From: Lacticaseibacillus hegangensis
Lineage (GTDB): Bacteria; Bacillota; Bacilli; Lactobacillales; Lactobacillaceae
NCBI RefSeq assembly: GCF_003946465.1
Contig: NZ_RHOL01000001.1
Span: 1 to 64,000 of the forward strand
Direction of reading: 5' to 3'
Length of the DNA: 64,000 bases
The notes under the pieces are model-generated. The model saw only the letters and a program-made list of their open reading frames with translations, did not search any database and was not told where the DNA came from. Position numbers and translations under genes: made by a program. Shown in pieces: positions 35,233 through 45,131 of the stretch (position 1 is its first letter; the number at the start of each line of letters is the position of its first letter).

Positions 35233-36048
35233 TCACTGCGCCTGGTGCGCGGCGATCACCTGGTCGAGCACCTGCACGACGCCGTATTCCTCGTTGGTCC
35301 CGGTGCGGTAGGTCGCAAACTGCTCCATGCCCGGTGCAAAATTATTGACCAGGTAGCTGTACTTGACCGCCTTGAGCATTTCGGCGTCGTTGAAGTTGTC
35401 GCCAAAGGCCATCATTTGGTCCGTCGTGATGTCCATCTGCTTGCCGATTGCCCGCATGCCGTTGCCCTTGTTGATGTCAGGCATCATGATGTCGATCCAG
35501 ACCGGACCGGAAACGGCCGCGGAAAATTGACCGCCAAACCGCGGCGCGATCACGTCATCAAAGACCGCCCTGGCGTCGCCATTAGGCAGGTAAATCGTCA
35601 CCTTGTCCGCCTCGCCGCTCCAGGTGGTCAGGTCATCCAGGTAGGAGAGCCGGTGGTAAAACTCGCGATAGACTGAGTCGTACTGCCGGTCGGCGGTTTG
35701 CCCCACGGCTTCAGTGATGCCGCAGATCAGCGGCAGCCCATCGGTTTCGTCGCGGATCACGCGCACCATTTCCTGAACTGTCGCAGTTGGCATCAAAGTT
35801 TTGCTGATGAGCTGACCGCGGAAACTGATCACGCCACCGTTATCGCAAATCAAGGCCAGCTTTTGGTGGTCATGCGGGAAAATGTCCTGCAGCGTATACA
35901 GCGGCCGGCCGCTGGCGATCCCGAATTGAATCCCGAGGCGGTCAAGGGCCTCGAGCCGCTCCTGAAACCGCGGCGGCAGTACACTGGCCTCAGTCAGCAG
36001 CGTGTGATCCATGTCGGTGGCGATAAACTTCACGTCTTTTAAAGTCAT
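35233..36048 (-). CDS. Cof-type HAD-IIB phosphatase
   Basis: 271 residues, SD AAAGGAG. HAD motif I is FIATDMDHTLLT (nucleophile and acid Asp), motif II FGIASGRPLYT, motif IV MMAFGDNFNDAEML. The cap between residues about 85 and 190 is of the C2 type. Such enzymes dephosphorylate sugar phosphates or cofactors such as FMN; the substrate is unknown. Its start overlaps the stop of the NUDIX gene by four bases (ATGA), so they are coupled. Confidence 0.9.
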   Translation of the reverse strand: MTLKDVKFIATDMDHTLLTEASVLPPRFQERLEALDRLGIQFGIASGRPLYTLQDIFPHDHQKLALICDNGGVISFRGQLISKTLMPTATVQEMVRVIRDETDGLPLICGITEAVGQTADRQYDSVYREFYHRLSYLDDLTTWSGEADKVTIYLPNGDARAVFDDVIAPRFGGQFSAAVSGPVWIDIMMPDINKGNGMRAIGKQMDITTDQMMAFGDNFNDAEMLKAVKYSYLVNNFAPGMEQFATYRTGTNEEYGVVQVLDQVIAAHQAQ

Positions 36049-36611
36049 GCGCGGTCTCCTTTGACGAATGCCTCGTAGTAGCTGATGGCGCCAACGCTTT
36101 GTGCAGAAGCAATTTTGCCGCTTTTGACCGCAGCGATGACTTCGTTTAGTGGCACCAGCTGACTGGTCACGAATTCGTCCTGGTCAAAATGCTTGGGGGT
36201 GCGCTTGGCCGGATCGATGTGGACCAGCATCAGGTGCACGACCTCGTCGGTCATGCCTTCGCTGGAGCGGATCGCGCACATTTCCGTGATGTCGTCCGTC
36301 ACATAACCGGTTTCCTCCTCAAGCTCGCGTTTGGCGGCCTTGAGCGGATCCTCGCCCGGGTCCATCAGGCCGGCGGGCAGCGCAAAAGATTCCGTGTTGA
36401 TGCCGACACGGTACTCGCGGTTGATCAGCACCTGATCATCCGGCGTGAGCGCCAGCATGGCCACTGCCGGCGCGTGCTTGATTAGATCGCGCTCCACGCG
36501 CAGGCCGTCCGGGGTGTCGATGGTTTGCTGAATGACCTCAAAAATGTGCCCGCTGTAAACTGTGCGGGCCGACAGGATGCGGCCTTTTTTCTGAGATGCG
36601 TGAATAAACAT
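36045..36611 (-). CDS. NUDIX hydrolase, ADP-ribose pyrophosphatase-like
   Basis: 188 residues, SD GAGG. The complete Nudix box is present from GLMDPGED to RELEEETGY (GX5EX7REUXEEXGU), at about residues 82-104. The N-terminal HIFEVIQQTIDTPDGL region is typical of ADP-ribose diphosphatases. It hydrolyses a nucleoside diphosphate linked to another moiety. It is cotranscribed with the Cof phosphatase. Confidence 0.88.
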   Translation of the reverse strand: MFIHASQKKGRILSARTVYSGHIFEVIQQTIDTPDGLRVERDLIKHAPAVAMLALTPDDQVLINREYRVGINTESFALPAGLMDPGEDPLKAAKRELEEETGYVTDDITEMCAIRSSEGMTDEVVHLMLVHIDPAKRTPKHFDQDEFVTSQLVPLNEVIAAVKSGKIASAQSVGAISYYEAFVKGDRA

Positions 36612-36678
36612 AATTGCCTCGATTAATTAAAAGATTTAAGCGCTGGCGGCAAGCGGCCGCCGTCTCTTCCATGATACC

Positions 36679-36707
36679 AAAAAACCAGCCCTTTAAGCGG
36701 CTGGTTT
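36679..36707 (-). terminator. terminator after the DegV gene
   Basis: ACCAGCC pairs with GGCTGGT around an 8-base loop, with TTTTTT on the - strand side. Confidence 0.85.
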
Positions 36708-36711
36708 GAGA

Positions 36712-37584
36712 TTACTTCATGGTGCGGCTGAGGTCTTGGATCCAGGCCACCGCGATGGCCTTCTCCCCCAGGTGGGTGCCGATGACCGGACCGAAGTATG
36801 AGACTTCAAACGTCACCTGCGGAAACTTCTCCTTCAGCTCGGCTTGCCAAGCACCCGCGGCTTCGGGGTCGTTGGCGTGAATGACCCACGCCTTGACCGG
36901 GTAGTCGACTTTTGCCAGCTCCGCGGCGAGCAGTTCCTCGACCCGCGAGTACGCTTTTTTCAGCGAGCGAACCTTATCGAAGGCGACGATCTTGTGCGAG
37001 TCGTCGTCGAAGGTCAACAGCGGCTTGATCTTCAGCATGCCGCCGATAAAACCTGCCGCGTTTCTCAGGCGGCCGCCGCGCACCAGGTTTTGCAGGTCGT
37101 TGACGATGAAGTACTCACCCATGGTGGCGCGCAGTGCATCCAGCGTTTGGATGATCTCGTCTGGCGTCTTGCCAGCTGCCGCCATTTTTGCGGCGGTCAG
37201 GACCAGCTCACCCATCAAGATGACCGTGATTTGGGAATCGTACACGATGACATGCGCCGGCTTGAAGTCGGCGACGGCCGCGCGCAGCGTCTCCACAAAC
37301 CCGGAAATCGTGCTGGCCAGATGAATCGAGATGATCGTGTCGTACCCTTCATTAGCCAGATTTTCGTAAAGTTTCAGGACCTCGCCCAATGGCGGCTGAG
37401 AGGTGCTGGGGAACGTCTTAGCGGTTCGCAATTTTTCGTAGTACTCGGCAGTGGTGATGTCTTTGCCTTCGTCGTACACGGTGCCGTCCAGGATAACGGG
37501 AATCGGCACGATCTTGATGTGATTGGCCGCGATCTGCTGATCGGATAAGTATGCGGTGCTGTCGGTCACGACGGCGATCTTCAT
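36712..37584 (-). CDS. DegV-family fatty acid-binding protein
   Basis: 290 residues. The signatures are MKIAVVTDSTAYLSD, FPSTSQPPLGEVLKLYENL (the TSQP loop), IISIHLASTISGF (the Ser-containing acyl carboxylate site), and the region LVRGGRLRNAAGFIGGML. DegV/FakB proteins present fatty acids to the kinase FakA, giving acyl-phosphate that PlsY (encoded at 17106) can use; FakA itself is not in this window. It has its own terminator and is divergent from rqcH. Confidence 0.9.
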   Translation of the reverse strand: MKIAVVTDSTAYLSDQQIAANHIKIVPIPVILDGTVYDEGKDITTAEYYEKLRTAKTFPSTSQPPLGEVLKLYENLANEGYDTIISIHLASTISGFVETLRAAVADFKPAHVIVYDSQITVILMGELVLTAAKMAAAGKTPDEIIQTLDALRATMGEYFIVNDLQNLVRGGRLRNAAGFIGGMLKIKPLLTFDDDSHKIVAFDKVRSLKKAYSRVEELLAAELAKVDYPVKAWVIHANDPEAAGAWQAELKEKFPQVTFEVSYFGPVIGTHLGEKAIAVAWIQDLSRTMK

Positions 37585-37667
37585 TTGCTACACCCACTTT
37601 TCTGAATTTGCTTAGAACAGCATAACATTTTCTGTCTTATTTTAGAAGAATAACGCGCGGTGGCGCT

Positions 37668-37696
37668 TTGCGTCGGGCCTGGAAAACCGGTAGAAT
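37668..37696 (+). promoter_or_regulatory. promoter of rqcH
   Basis: TTGCGT (37668-37673), 17-base spacer, TAGAAT (37691-37696), 47 bases before the start codon. Confidence 0.55.
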
Positions 37697-37743
37697 AAAG
37701 GACAGCAATTGCCGGCCCTGAGCGGGCAGAAAAGAGGTTTGCG

Positions 37744-39438
37744 ATGTCATTTGACGGCTTATTCACGCATGCCATGGCGAAAGAACTGCAGCCACTGGTG
37801 GGCGGCCGCGTCAATAAAATCACCCAACCATACAATAACGAGGTCATTTTGACCATTCGGGCCAACCGGAAAAATTGGCCCCTGCTGCTGTCGGCCAACC
37901 CGCAGTTTGCACGGGTCCAGATCACGCAGATTCCCTACGAAAACCCCAAGGTCCCGACGAATTTTACCATGACACTGCGCAAGTACTTGGCCAGCGCGAC
38001 GCTCCAGGCCCTGACCCAGGTGGCCAATGACCGGGTGCTGCACCTCGACTTTTCCACGCGCGACGAGCTGGGCGATGACCTGAGCCTGCGCCTGGTGGTT
38101 GAGATCATGGCGCGGCACTCCAACATTACCCTGGTCAATCTCAAGACCGGTAAGATTATTGACTTGATTCGCCATGTCGGCCCCGATCAGGACCGTTTCC
38201 GGACGCTGCTCCCCGGTGCACCATACGTGCCGGCCCCGGCGCAGGACAAAATCGACCCCTTCACCGATGACACCCGCGGCTACCGCGAGCTGATGAAAAC
38301 CACCGACGTGCCGTTAGCCCAGCTCCTCCAGCGCCACTACCAGGGTCTAGCCGGCGACTCCGCCAAGGAGCTGGCAGCCAGGCTGAGCGCTGGGGATGCC
38401 GACGCGGCCTGGAACGACTTTTTTGCTGCGCTGGACCACCCACAGCCGACCATTACCACGGGTGCCAAGGTGAATTTCTCCGCCCTGCCCTATCAGACCC
38501 ATGAAGGGACGCAGCAGACGTTCGCGTCCCTGAGCGAAATGCTGGACGCCTTTTACGCGCAAAAGGCCGAGCACGACCGTGTGCGCACCCAAGGCGATAA
38601 TCTGATTCGCCCGCTGAAGACCTTAATCGAGCGCGACGAGAAGAAGCAAAAAAAGCTGCAGCAAACCCTCAAGGACACGGAAAAAGCCGATGACTACCGG
38701 ATCCGCGGCGAGATCCTCACCACCTACCTGGCGCAGGTCAAGCGAGGCGACACCAGCGTTACCCTGCCCAATTTTTACGACGACATGAAGCCGCTGAAGA
38801 TCAGCCTGTCCAACCAGCTGTCCCCGTCGAAGAACGCGCAGAAGTATTTTTCTCGCTATCAGAAGCTCCGCAACGCCGTGGCCTACGTCAACGAGCAGAT
38901 GAAGCAGAATCAGGCCGAGCTCGATTACCTCACCGGCATCATGGCGCAAATCGAGATTGCCAGCCCCAAGGATCTCGACGACATTCGCACCGAGCTGCAG
39001 GACGGCGGCTACCTGAAGGCGCACAAGCAAGGAAAGAAGGCGCCGAAGCACAAAATTGCCAAGCCTGAGGAGTTTTACGCCTCGGATGGCACGAAAATCT
39101 GGGTCGGCAAGAACAACCTGCAAAACGACCAGCTCACGCTCCACAAGGCCGCCAAAACCGACATCTGGCTGCACGCCAAGGACGTCCCAGGCTCTCATGT
39201 CATCATCGATTCAGCCAAACCCAGCGACAAGACGCTGATGGAGGCTGCCATGCTGGCGGCCTACTTCTCCAAGAGCCGCGCGTCGGCGAACGTCCAGGTC
39301 GATTGGATCGAAGTGAAGAAGATTCGCAAGCCCAATGGTGCCAAGCCCGGGTTTGTGGTGTACGAAGGCCAGCGCACAGTGGTCGTGACGCCGGATGAGG
39401 CAGTCGTCGAGCGGCTGCGCCATCAGCCCACGATGTAA
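37744..39438 (+). CDS. rqcH: NFACT-family RqcH (FbpA) ribosome quality control protein
   Basis: 564 residues, SD AGAGG. NFACT-N domain from MSFDGLFTHAMAKELQPLVGGRVNKI-like opening (here read in parts: FDGLFTHAMAKEL, GGRVNKITQPYNNE), a coiled-coil stretch (about residues 285-440, KKQKKLQQTLKDTEK), then NFACT-R with IWVGKNNLQNDQLT and DIWLHAKDVPGSHVII. RqcH binds stalled 50S subunits and adds C-terminal alanine tails. It was earlier called a fibronectin-binding protein. It is one of the few + strand genes right of dif and ends at the first copy of the hairpin repeat. Confidence 0.93.
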   Translation: MSFDGLFTHAMAKELQPLVGGRVNKITQPYNNEVILTIRANRKNWPLLLSANPQFARVQITQIPYENPKVPTNFTMTLRKYLASATLQALTQVANDRVLHLDFSTRDELGDDLSLRLVVEIMARHSNITLVNLKTGKIIDLIRHVGPDQDRFRTLLPGAPYVPAPAQDKIDPFTDDTRGYRELMKTTDVPLAQLLQRHYQGLAGDSAKELAARLSAGDADAAWNDFFAALDHPQPTITTGAKVNFSALPYQTHEGTQQTFASLSEMLDAFYAQKAEHDRVRTQGDNLIRPLKTLIERDEKKQKKLQQTLKDTEKADDYRIRGEILTTYLAQVKRGDTSVTLPNFYDDMKPLKISLSNQLSPSKNAQKYFSRYQKLRNAVAYVNEQMKQNQAELDYLTGIMAQIEIASPKDLDDIRTELQDGGYLKAHKQGKKAPKHKIAKPEEFYASDGTKIWVGKNNLQNDQLTLHKAAKTDIWLHAKDVPGSHVIIDSAKPSDKTLMEAAMLAAYFSKSRASANVQVDWIEVKKIRKPNGAKPGFVVYEGQRTVVVTPDEAVVERLRHQPTM

Positions 39439-39513
39439 GACGTATTCACGCAAAACGAAAGTAAGACAAAATTGGCTAGTCGCGTTCCATAAAGCAACGC
39501 CCAAGCGCACAAA

Positions 39514-39596
39514 CGCCCCTGCACCGCGATTTTAAAAACAAATCGTGGTGCAGGGGCGCTTGTGCTTTGGGCTAAACCCGCTTTATGTCTCAGCCT
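39514..39596. repeat. hairpin repeat, copy 1
   Basis: A strong hairpin (CGCCCCTG 39514-39521 with CAGGGGCG 39551-39558, inner CGATTT/AAATCG) plus a conserved right flank reading CTTGTGCTTTGGGCTAAAC and ending TCTCAGCCT. The same arrangement recurs at 55953. The helix extends outward here (CCAAGCGCACAA with TTGTGCTTTGG). It lies between the convergent rqcH and pyrD genes and probably ends both transcripts. Confidence 0.75.
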
Positions 39597-39616
39597 CATT
39601 TTTAGGTTGTGGTGCG

Positions 39617-40558
39617 TTAGTCGAGCGTCTTGAGTTTGCCGCGGAAGTCTTCAATGCTGGTGTAGCCCTTTAGCAGCATGATGTCGCCAAGCTCTTTTGC
39701 GATCCGAGCAAAGATTGCCGGCCCTTCGTACCCAAACTGCGTGCCAATCTGCAGCATCGAGGCCCCGCACAAAATGTGCTCGAAGGCGTCGCGGCCAGAC
39801 ATGATGCCGCCGACGCCAATCACGGCGATGTCGGGGTTCAGGCGCTGGGCTAAGGCGCGCACGTTGGCCAGGGCGGTCGGCTTGATGCTGGCGCCGCCGA
39901 TGCCGCCAAAGCCGCCCTTGGGCTTAATTGCCACCGTCTCAGTCTCGAAATTGACAAGCAGGCCGTTGCCGACGCTGTTGATGGTCGTGACAAAACTCAG
40001 CGGAAATTGGTTGAGGATGCCTGCGATCGCATCAAAGTGAGCCATGTCGAAGTATGGCGGCAGCTTAACCCCCAGCGGCTTCTGGTAAAAGTCGAACACG
40101 GCTTCCAGAGTTTGCCGCGTGGCCTCAAAATCGTACCCGGTTTGCGGATGGCCCGGCACGTTGGGGCAAGACAGATTCAGTTCCACGAAGCCTTGATAAG
40201 CCGAGTCATTGATTTCGTGAAGCATTGCCAGATTGTCATCAAGACTGGTCCCGGCCAGCGACAGGAAGTTTGTTTTTCCTGGACGTTTTTGCTCGTCCGC
40301 GATCACATAATCGAGGTAATACGCCAGGCCGTTGTTGGGCAGGCCCATGGAGTTGAAGCTGCCGTGCGGCATGGTGGCCATGCGCGGTGATGGATTCCCT
40401 GGACGCGGCGCCGGGGTGGCACTTTTCGTGACATAGGCGCCGGCGCGCGATTGCACCAGCGCGTCTAAATCACGGCTGGACTGGCAGCGGACGCCTGCCG
40501 CGTTCATGAGGCAGCGGTCAAAGTGGCGGCCGGCAATTGTGGTTTCAAGGGTCAACAT
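39617..40558 (-). CDS. pyrD: dihydroorotate dehydrogenase, class 1A
   Basis: 313 residues, ATG 40558 with GGAAAGGAAG upstream; the open frame extends upstream without an SD. NLSCPNVPGHPQTGYDF contains the catalytic Cys of class 1A (fumarate-linked, soluble, homodimeric) enzymes; PHGSFNSMGLPNNGL, GIGGASIKPTALANV and VGGIMSGRDAFEHILCGASM bind FMN. It oxidises dihydroorotate to orotate. It is the last gene of the pyr operon and no PyrK subunit is present, consistent with class 1A. Confidence 0.95.
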   Translation of the reverse strand: MLTLETTIAGRHFDRCLMNAAGVRCQSSRDLDALVQSRAGAYVTKSATPAPRPGNPSPRMATMPHGSFNSMGLPNNGLAYYLDYVIADEQKRPGKTNFLSLAGTSLDDNLAMLHEINDSAYQGFVELNLSCPNVPGHPQTGYDFEATRQTLEAVFDFYQKPLGVKLPPYFDMAHFDAIAGILNQFPLSFVTTINSVGNGLLVNFETETVAIKPKGGFGGIGGASIKPTALANVRALAQRLNPDIAVIGVGGIMSGRDAFEHILCGASMLQIGTQFGYEGPAIFARIAKELGDIMLLKGYTSIEDFRGKLKTLD

Positions 40559-40598
40559 GCGATTTGCTTCCTTTCCTTGGCTAAAGCAGTGGCACCGG

Positions 40599-41231
40599 TT
40601 AAGCCTGCCAGTGCGCAGGATCCGTGCGCCAGGCGTGCAGCAGCGCCAACTCATCCGCATCGATTTGACCGTGGGCCTGCGCCGTTTGAATCAGCGTGGT
40701 GTAATTGGTCAACGTGACGAACTTGGTTTTGGCCGCTTCAAAATTGGCGGTGAGTGCTGGCAGCTGGTAACTGAAAATGGCTGCCACGCCGATGACGTTC
40801 GCGCCTTCGCGCCGCGCCGCCTCTGCCGCCTTCAAAACCGAGCCGCCAGTGCTCAGCAAGTCATCGATCAACACCAGCTTGGCCTGTTGGTCCAGGCGGC
40901 CTTCGATCTGCCGGCCCTGCCCGTGGTCCTTGGGCTTGCTGCGGACGTAGACCAGCGGCAGGTTCAGACGCTCGGCCACCAGGGCGGCATGGGGAATGCC
41001 TGCCGTGGCGACGCCGCCGATCACCTGCACGTCCGGGTACTGGGTTTTGATCAGCTGCGCCAGCCCGTCTGCAATGCGCGTGCGCACCGCGGGATACGAG
41101 ATGGTGAGCCGGTTATCGGTGTAAATCGGGCTGTGAATGCCGCTCGCCCAGGTAAATGGCGCTTTGGGCCGCAGGGTCACCGCGCCGATCGTCAATAGGT
41201 CAGTGGCAATTGTGGTTTCAATCTCACTCAT
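40599..41231 (-). CDS. pyrE: orotate phosphoribosyltransferase
   Basis: 210 residues, ATG 41231 with GGAGG. The PRPP-binding motif is LVLIDDLLSTGGS, and TWASGIHSPIYTDNR and LVYVRSKPKDHGQGRQIEG (flexible loop) are typical. It joins orotate and PRPP to give OMP. Its start lies inside the end of pyrF (8-base overlap). Confidence 0.96.
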   Translation of the reverse strand: MSEIETTIATDLLTIGAVTLRPKAPFTWASGIHSPIYTDNRLTISYPAVRTRIADGLAQLIKTQYPDVQVIGGVATAGIPHAALVAERLNLPLVYVRSKPKDHGQGRQIEGRLDQQAKLVLIDDLLSTGGSVLKAAEAARREGANVIGVAAIFSYQLPALTANFEAAKTKFVTLTNYTTLIQTAQAHGQIDADELALLHAWRTDPAHWQA

Positions 41232-41943
41232 TAGCGCGCCTCCATTGTCTGCCAATTTGCTTGAACGCCTTAACCGGATCGGCCGCTTGCGTGATCGGGC
41301 GGCCGACCACGATTGCTGAGCTGCCCAGCTGTGCGGCCTGCGCCGGCGTGGTGGTGCGGACTTGATCGCCGTTTTCGCTGCCGGCCGGCCGAATGCCCGG
41401 CGTGACGATCAGAAAATCAGGTCGGGTGATGGCGCGGATTAATGGGGCCTCTTGCGCGCTGGCGACGACCCCGTCAGCGCCGGCCGCCTGGGCGACTGCA
41501 GCCAAATGCTGCACCGAATCGGCAACGGGACCGGGGATCTGCAGCTCGTTGTGCATCATGGCGGGCGAGGTCGACGTCAGTTGTGTGATGGCGAGCAGCT
41601 TAGGGGCGGGAAAGCCTGATTCGGCCGCGCCGGCGAGCAGACCGCGTTTGGCGGCCGCCAGCATCTCGCTGCCCCCGGTCGCGTGCGCGGTGGTCAGCTG
41701 CACGCCCATGCGGCCGATTTGATAGGCTGCCCGCTCGACGGTGTGCGGAATGTCGTGCAGTTTTAAGTCGAGGAAGACATTGACGTCGCCCTGAAGCATC
41801 ACGCCGCCTACCGCGCGGGGGCCGACGCCGTAGAACAGCTCCATGCCAATTTTGACGGTCAGCGGCCGCACGCCCTTGAAGCGCTCAAGAAAAGCCGTCG
41901 TTTCCTCAATGGTGGGAAAATCCAGTGCAATGATTGGTGACAT
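41224..41943 (-). CDS. pyrF: orotidine-5'-phosphate decarboxylase
   Basis: 239 residues, SD GGAGG. ALDFPTIEE opens the barrel; VFLDLKLHDIPHTV holds the catalytic Lys and Asp pair; TPGIRPAG and AIVVGRPITQAADP bind phosphate. It converts OMP to UMP. Eight bases separate it from carB; its stop overlaps pyrE. Confidence 0.96.
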   Translation of the reverse strand: MSPIIALDFPTIEETTAFLERFKGVRPLTVKIGMELFYGVGPRAVGGVMLQGDVNVFLDLKLHDIPHTVERAAYQIGRMGVQLTTAHATGGSEMLAAAKRGLLAGAAESGFPAPKLLAITQLTSTSPAMMHNELQIPGPVADSVQHLAAVAQAAGADGVVASAQEAPLIRAITRPDFLIVTPGIRPAGSENGDQVRTTTPAQAAQLGSSAIVVGRPITQAADPVKAFKQIGRQWRRANE

Positions 41944-41951
41944 ACTTCCTC

Positions 41952-44900
41952 CTACAATGGCTTAGTGGTGAAGGCGCGCGACTCGAGCACCTGCACGATG
42001 GCGCGTGCGGTGTCAAGGCTGGTCATCAGCGGCACCCCATGCATGATTGCCGCCTGGCGAATGCGGTAGCCGTCGCTGGTCGTGGCCTTGTCCTGGCTGG
42101 TGGTGTTGATCACCAGCTGCAGCTTGCGGTCTGAGATGGCATCGAGGATGGCATCCTCGCCGCTTTCGCCGAGCTTGGCGATCACCTTGGTGCGAATGCC
42201 TGCCGCCCGCAGCGCCTCGGCGGTCCCGGCGGTGGCATCGATCTGGTAGCCGACCTCGCGGAAACGCTTGGCCAGTGCCACTGCCTCGGGCTTATCGGGA
42301 TCGGCGACGGTGAACAGCGCGATGCCGTGCGCCGGCAGGTGCGTGTGACTGGCTTCAAAGGCCTTGTACAGCGCCTTTTCCAGCGTGCTGTCTGAACCCA
42401 TCACCTCACCAGTCGACTTCATCTCCGGCCCCAGCGTGCTGTCGACGTCGTTAAGCTTGGAAAAGCTGAAGACCGGCGCCTTGACATGGACCCCATCGCG
42501 CAGCGGCTGCAGTCCATTTTCAAAGCCCAGATCCTTAAGCTTGAGTCCCAAAATGGCCTGGGTGGCCAGCTGCGCCATGGAAATATCGGTGACTTTGCTC
42601 AAAAATGGCACGGTCCGGCTGGCCCGCGGGTTGACTTCGATCACGTAGACTTGATCGTCATGCACGATGAACTGAATATTCATGATGCCAATGCAGTGCA
42701 GCGCGTGCGCCAAGTCAATGGTGTAGCGCTCGATTTGGCCCTGGATCGCCTGACTGAAGTCTTGCGGCGGGTAAACGGCCATGGAATCGCCGCTGTGCAC
42801 GCCGGCGCGCTCAATGTGTTCCATGATGCCCGGAATCACGACGGTTTCGCCGTCGCAAATGGCGTCGACTTCACACTCCTTGCCGACCAGGTATTGATCG
42901 ATCAGGACTGGGTGGTCGTTAGAAACGGACACCGCCCGGTCGATGTAATCCGCAAGCTCCGCGGAGGAGTGCACGATTTCCATCGCCCGACCGCCGAGCA
43001 CGTAGCTTGGGCGCACGAGCACTGGGTAGCCGATTTTTTCGCCGATCGCGATGGCGCCGGCTTTGTCGGTGGCCGTGTCCCCCACTGGCTGGGGGATGTT
43101 CAGCTTGGTGATGATTTCATCGAAGCGGTCGCGGTCTTCGGCGGCGTCCAGGTCATCCAGACTGGTGCCGAGGATCTTCACGCCGTGCGCGGCCAGCGGC
43201 GCCGCCAGGTTGATGGCCGTTTGCCCGCCGAACTGGACGATGACGCCCAGCGGTTGCTCCAGGTCGATCACGTTGAGGACGTCCTCGATCGTCAGCGGCT
43301 CAAAGTACAGCTTGTCGGAAATCGAGAAGTCAGTTGATACCGTCTCCGGGTTCGAGTTCATGATGATGGCCTCATACCCGGCCTTTTGAATCGCCTTGAC
43401 GGAGTGGACCGTGGCGTAGTCAAACTCGACGCCTTGCCCGATGCGAATCGGGCCGGAGCCCAGGACTAGGACACTCTTGCGGCCGCTCTTTTGGCTTTCG
43501 TTTTCAGTTTCGTAGGTGCTGTAAAAGTACGGCGTGGTTGAGGCAAATTCGCCGGCGCAGGTGTCAACCATTTTATAGACCGGCGTCAGCTGATTGGCCC
43601 GGCGCAGGTCGCGGACCTCATCCATCGTTTGCCCCCAAAGCTTGGCGACTTCCTGATCGGCAAACCCATTGCGCTTGGCAGTGCGCAGCACTTCCAAGTC
43701 GCCCGGGTGGGCCTTCAAGTCATCTTCGAGCTCGATGATGTGTTTAATTTTGTCGAGGAAGAAAATGTTGATGTGCGACAGCTCGGCCAGCTCGCCCAGG
43801 GTAAAGCCGCGCCGCAGCGCCTCAGCCAGGTAAAACAGCCGCATGTCCGTGGGGGTGACGATTAGATCCGTTAGTGCCTGATCTGACAGCGGCTTGGCAG
43901 CCGCCAGCTCCAGGTGAATCGCCCCCACTTCGAGGCCGCGTACGGCCTTGAGCAGCGATTCCTCGATGTTGCGGCCAATCGCCATCACTTCGCCGGTGGC
44001 CTTCATCTGCGTCCCCAAGGTGCGGTCGCCGTGCTCAAATTTATCAAACGGGAACCGCGGGATCTTCGCCACGACGTAATCCAGCATGGGTTCGAACTCG
44101 GCGTAGGTCGCGTCCGTGATGGGATTTTTGATCTCGTCCAGGTGCAGGCCGACAGCAATCTTGGCCGCCATTTTGGCGATCGGATAGCCGGTCGCCTTGG
44201 AGGCCAAAGCCGACGAGCGGGACACCCGCGGGTTGACTTCGATGACGTAGTACTTGAAGGAGTTGGGGTCCAGGGCCAGCTGTACGTTGCAGCCGCCTTC
44301 GATTTTCAGCGCCCGGATGATTTTCAGCGAGGCGTCGCGCAGCATCTGCACTTCCTTGTCGGTCAGCGTCTGCACCGGGGCGAACACCACGGAGTCGCCG
44401 GTGTGAATGCCGACCGGGTCGAAGTTCTCCATGTTGCAGACCACGATGGCGTTGTCGGCGGCGTCGCGCATGACCTCAAATTCGATTTCCTTGAAACCGG
44501 CGATCGACCGCTCGACCAGGACCTGGGTGACCGGACTCAGGTTCAGCCCGTTTTCAGTGATGGTGCGCAGCTCATCCTCGGTTTTGGCAATGCCGCCGCC
44601 GGTGCCGCCCATGGTGAAGGCCGGCCGAATGATAACCGGGTAGCCGATTTTTTCTGCAAACGCCTTGGCCTCGTCGAAGTTATGGGCGATGGCCGATTCG
44701 GGGATCGGCTGGTGCAGCTTTTGCATCAGGTTCTTGAACAGCTCGCGGTCCTCGGCTTGGTCGATGGCGCTGAGCTTGGTGCCGAGCAGTTCGATGTGCA
44801 GTTCGTCAAGAATGCCCGAGTTGGCCAGGGCCATCGCCAGGTTGAGGCCGATCTGGCCGCCGATGGTTGGCAGGATGGCATCTGGCAGTTCCTTGCGCAG

Positions 44901-45131
44901 GATCTGGCTGACAAATTCGGTCGTCAGCGGCTCAATGTAAACCTTGTCCGCAATTTCCTTGTCGGTCATGATCGTCGCCGGGTTGGAGTTCACCAGCACG
45001 ACTTCGTAGCCCTCTTCGCGCAGCGCCAAGCAGGCCTGAGTGCCTGAGTAATCAAATTCCGCAGCCTGACCGATGATGATGGGGCCGGACCCGATGACCA
45101 GAATCTTGTGAATATCAGTACGTTTTGGCAT
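41952..45131 (-). CDS. carB: carbamoyl-phosphate synthase large subunit
   Basis: 1059 residues. Two homologous ATP-grasp halves: the first opens [20 protein letters not shown] and includes FTMGGTGGG and [11 protein letters not shown]-like [13 protein letters not shown]; the second opens [19 protein letters not shown] and includes VLGGRAMEI and [12 protein letters not shown]. The C-terminal MGS-like allosteric domain (about 930-1059) follows. It makes carbamoyl phosphate from glutamine-derived ammonia, bicarbonate and ATP. Its start overlaps the end of carA by 17 bases. Confidence 0.97.
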   Translation of the reverse strand: MPKRTDIHKILVIGSGPIIIGQAAEFDYSGTQACLALREEGYEVVLVNSNPATIMTDKEIADKVYIEPLTTEFVSQILRKELPDAILPTIGGQIGLNLAMALANSGILDELHIELLGTKLSAIDQAEDRELFKNLMQKLHQPIPESAIAHNFDEAKAFAEKIGYPVIIRPAFTMGGTGGGIAKTEDELRTITENGLNLSPVTQVLVERSIAGFKEIEFEVMRDAADNAIVVCNMENFDPVGIHTGDSVVFAPVQTLTDKEVQMLRDASLKIIRALKIEGGCNVQLALDPNSFKYYVIEVNPRVSRSSALASKATGYPIAKMAAKIAVGLHLDEIKNPITDATYAEFEPMLDYVVAKIPRFPFDKFEHGDRTLGTQMKATGEVMAIGRNIEESLLKAVRGLEVGAIHLELAAAKPLSDQALTDLIVTPTDMRLFYLAEALRRGFTLGELAELSHINIFFLDKIKHIIELEDDLKAHPGDLEVLRTAKRNGFADQEVAKLWGQTMDEVRDLRRANQLTPVYKMVDTCAGEFASTTPYFYSTYETENESQKSGRKSVLVLGSGPIRIGQGVEFDYATVHSVKAIQKAGYEAIIMNSNPETVSTDFSISDKLYFEPLTIEDVLNVIDLEQPLGVIVQFGGQTAINLAAPLAAHGVKILGTSLDDLDAAEDRDRFDEIITKLNIPQPVGDTATDKAGAIAIGEKIGYPVLVRPSYVLGGRAMEIVHSSAELADYIDRAVSVSNDHPVLIDQYLVGKECEVDAICDGETVVIPGIMEHIERAGVHSGDSMAVYPPQDFSQAIQGQIERYTIDLAHALHCIGIMNIQFIVHDDQVYVIEVNPRASRTVPFLSKVTDISMAQLATQAILGLKLKDLGFENGLQPLRDGVHVKAPVFSFSKLNDVDSTLGPEMKSTGEVMGSDSTLEKALYKAFEASHTHLPAHGIALFTVADPDKPEAVALAKRFREVGYQIDATAGTAEALRAAGIRTKVIAKLGESGEDAILDAISDRKLQLVINTTSQDKATTSDGYRIRQAAIMHGVPLMTSLDTARAIVQVLESRAFTTKPL

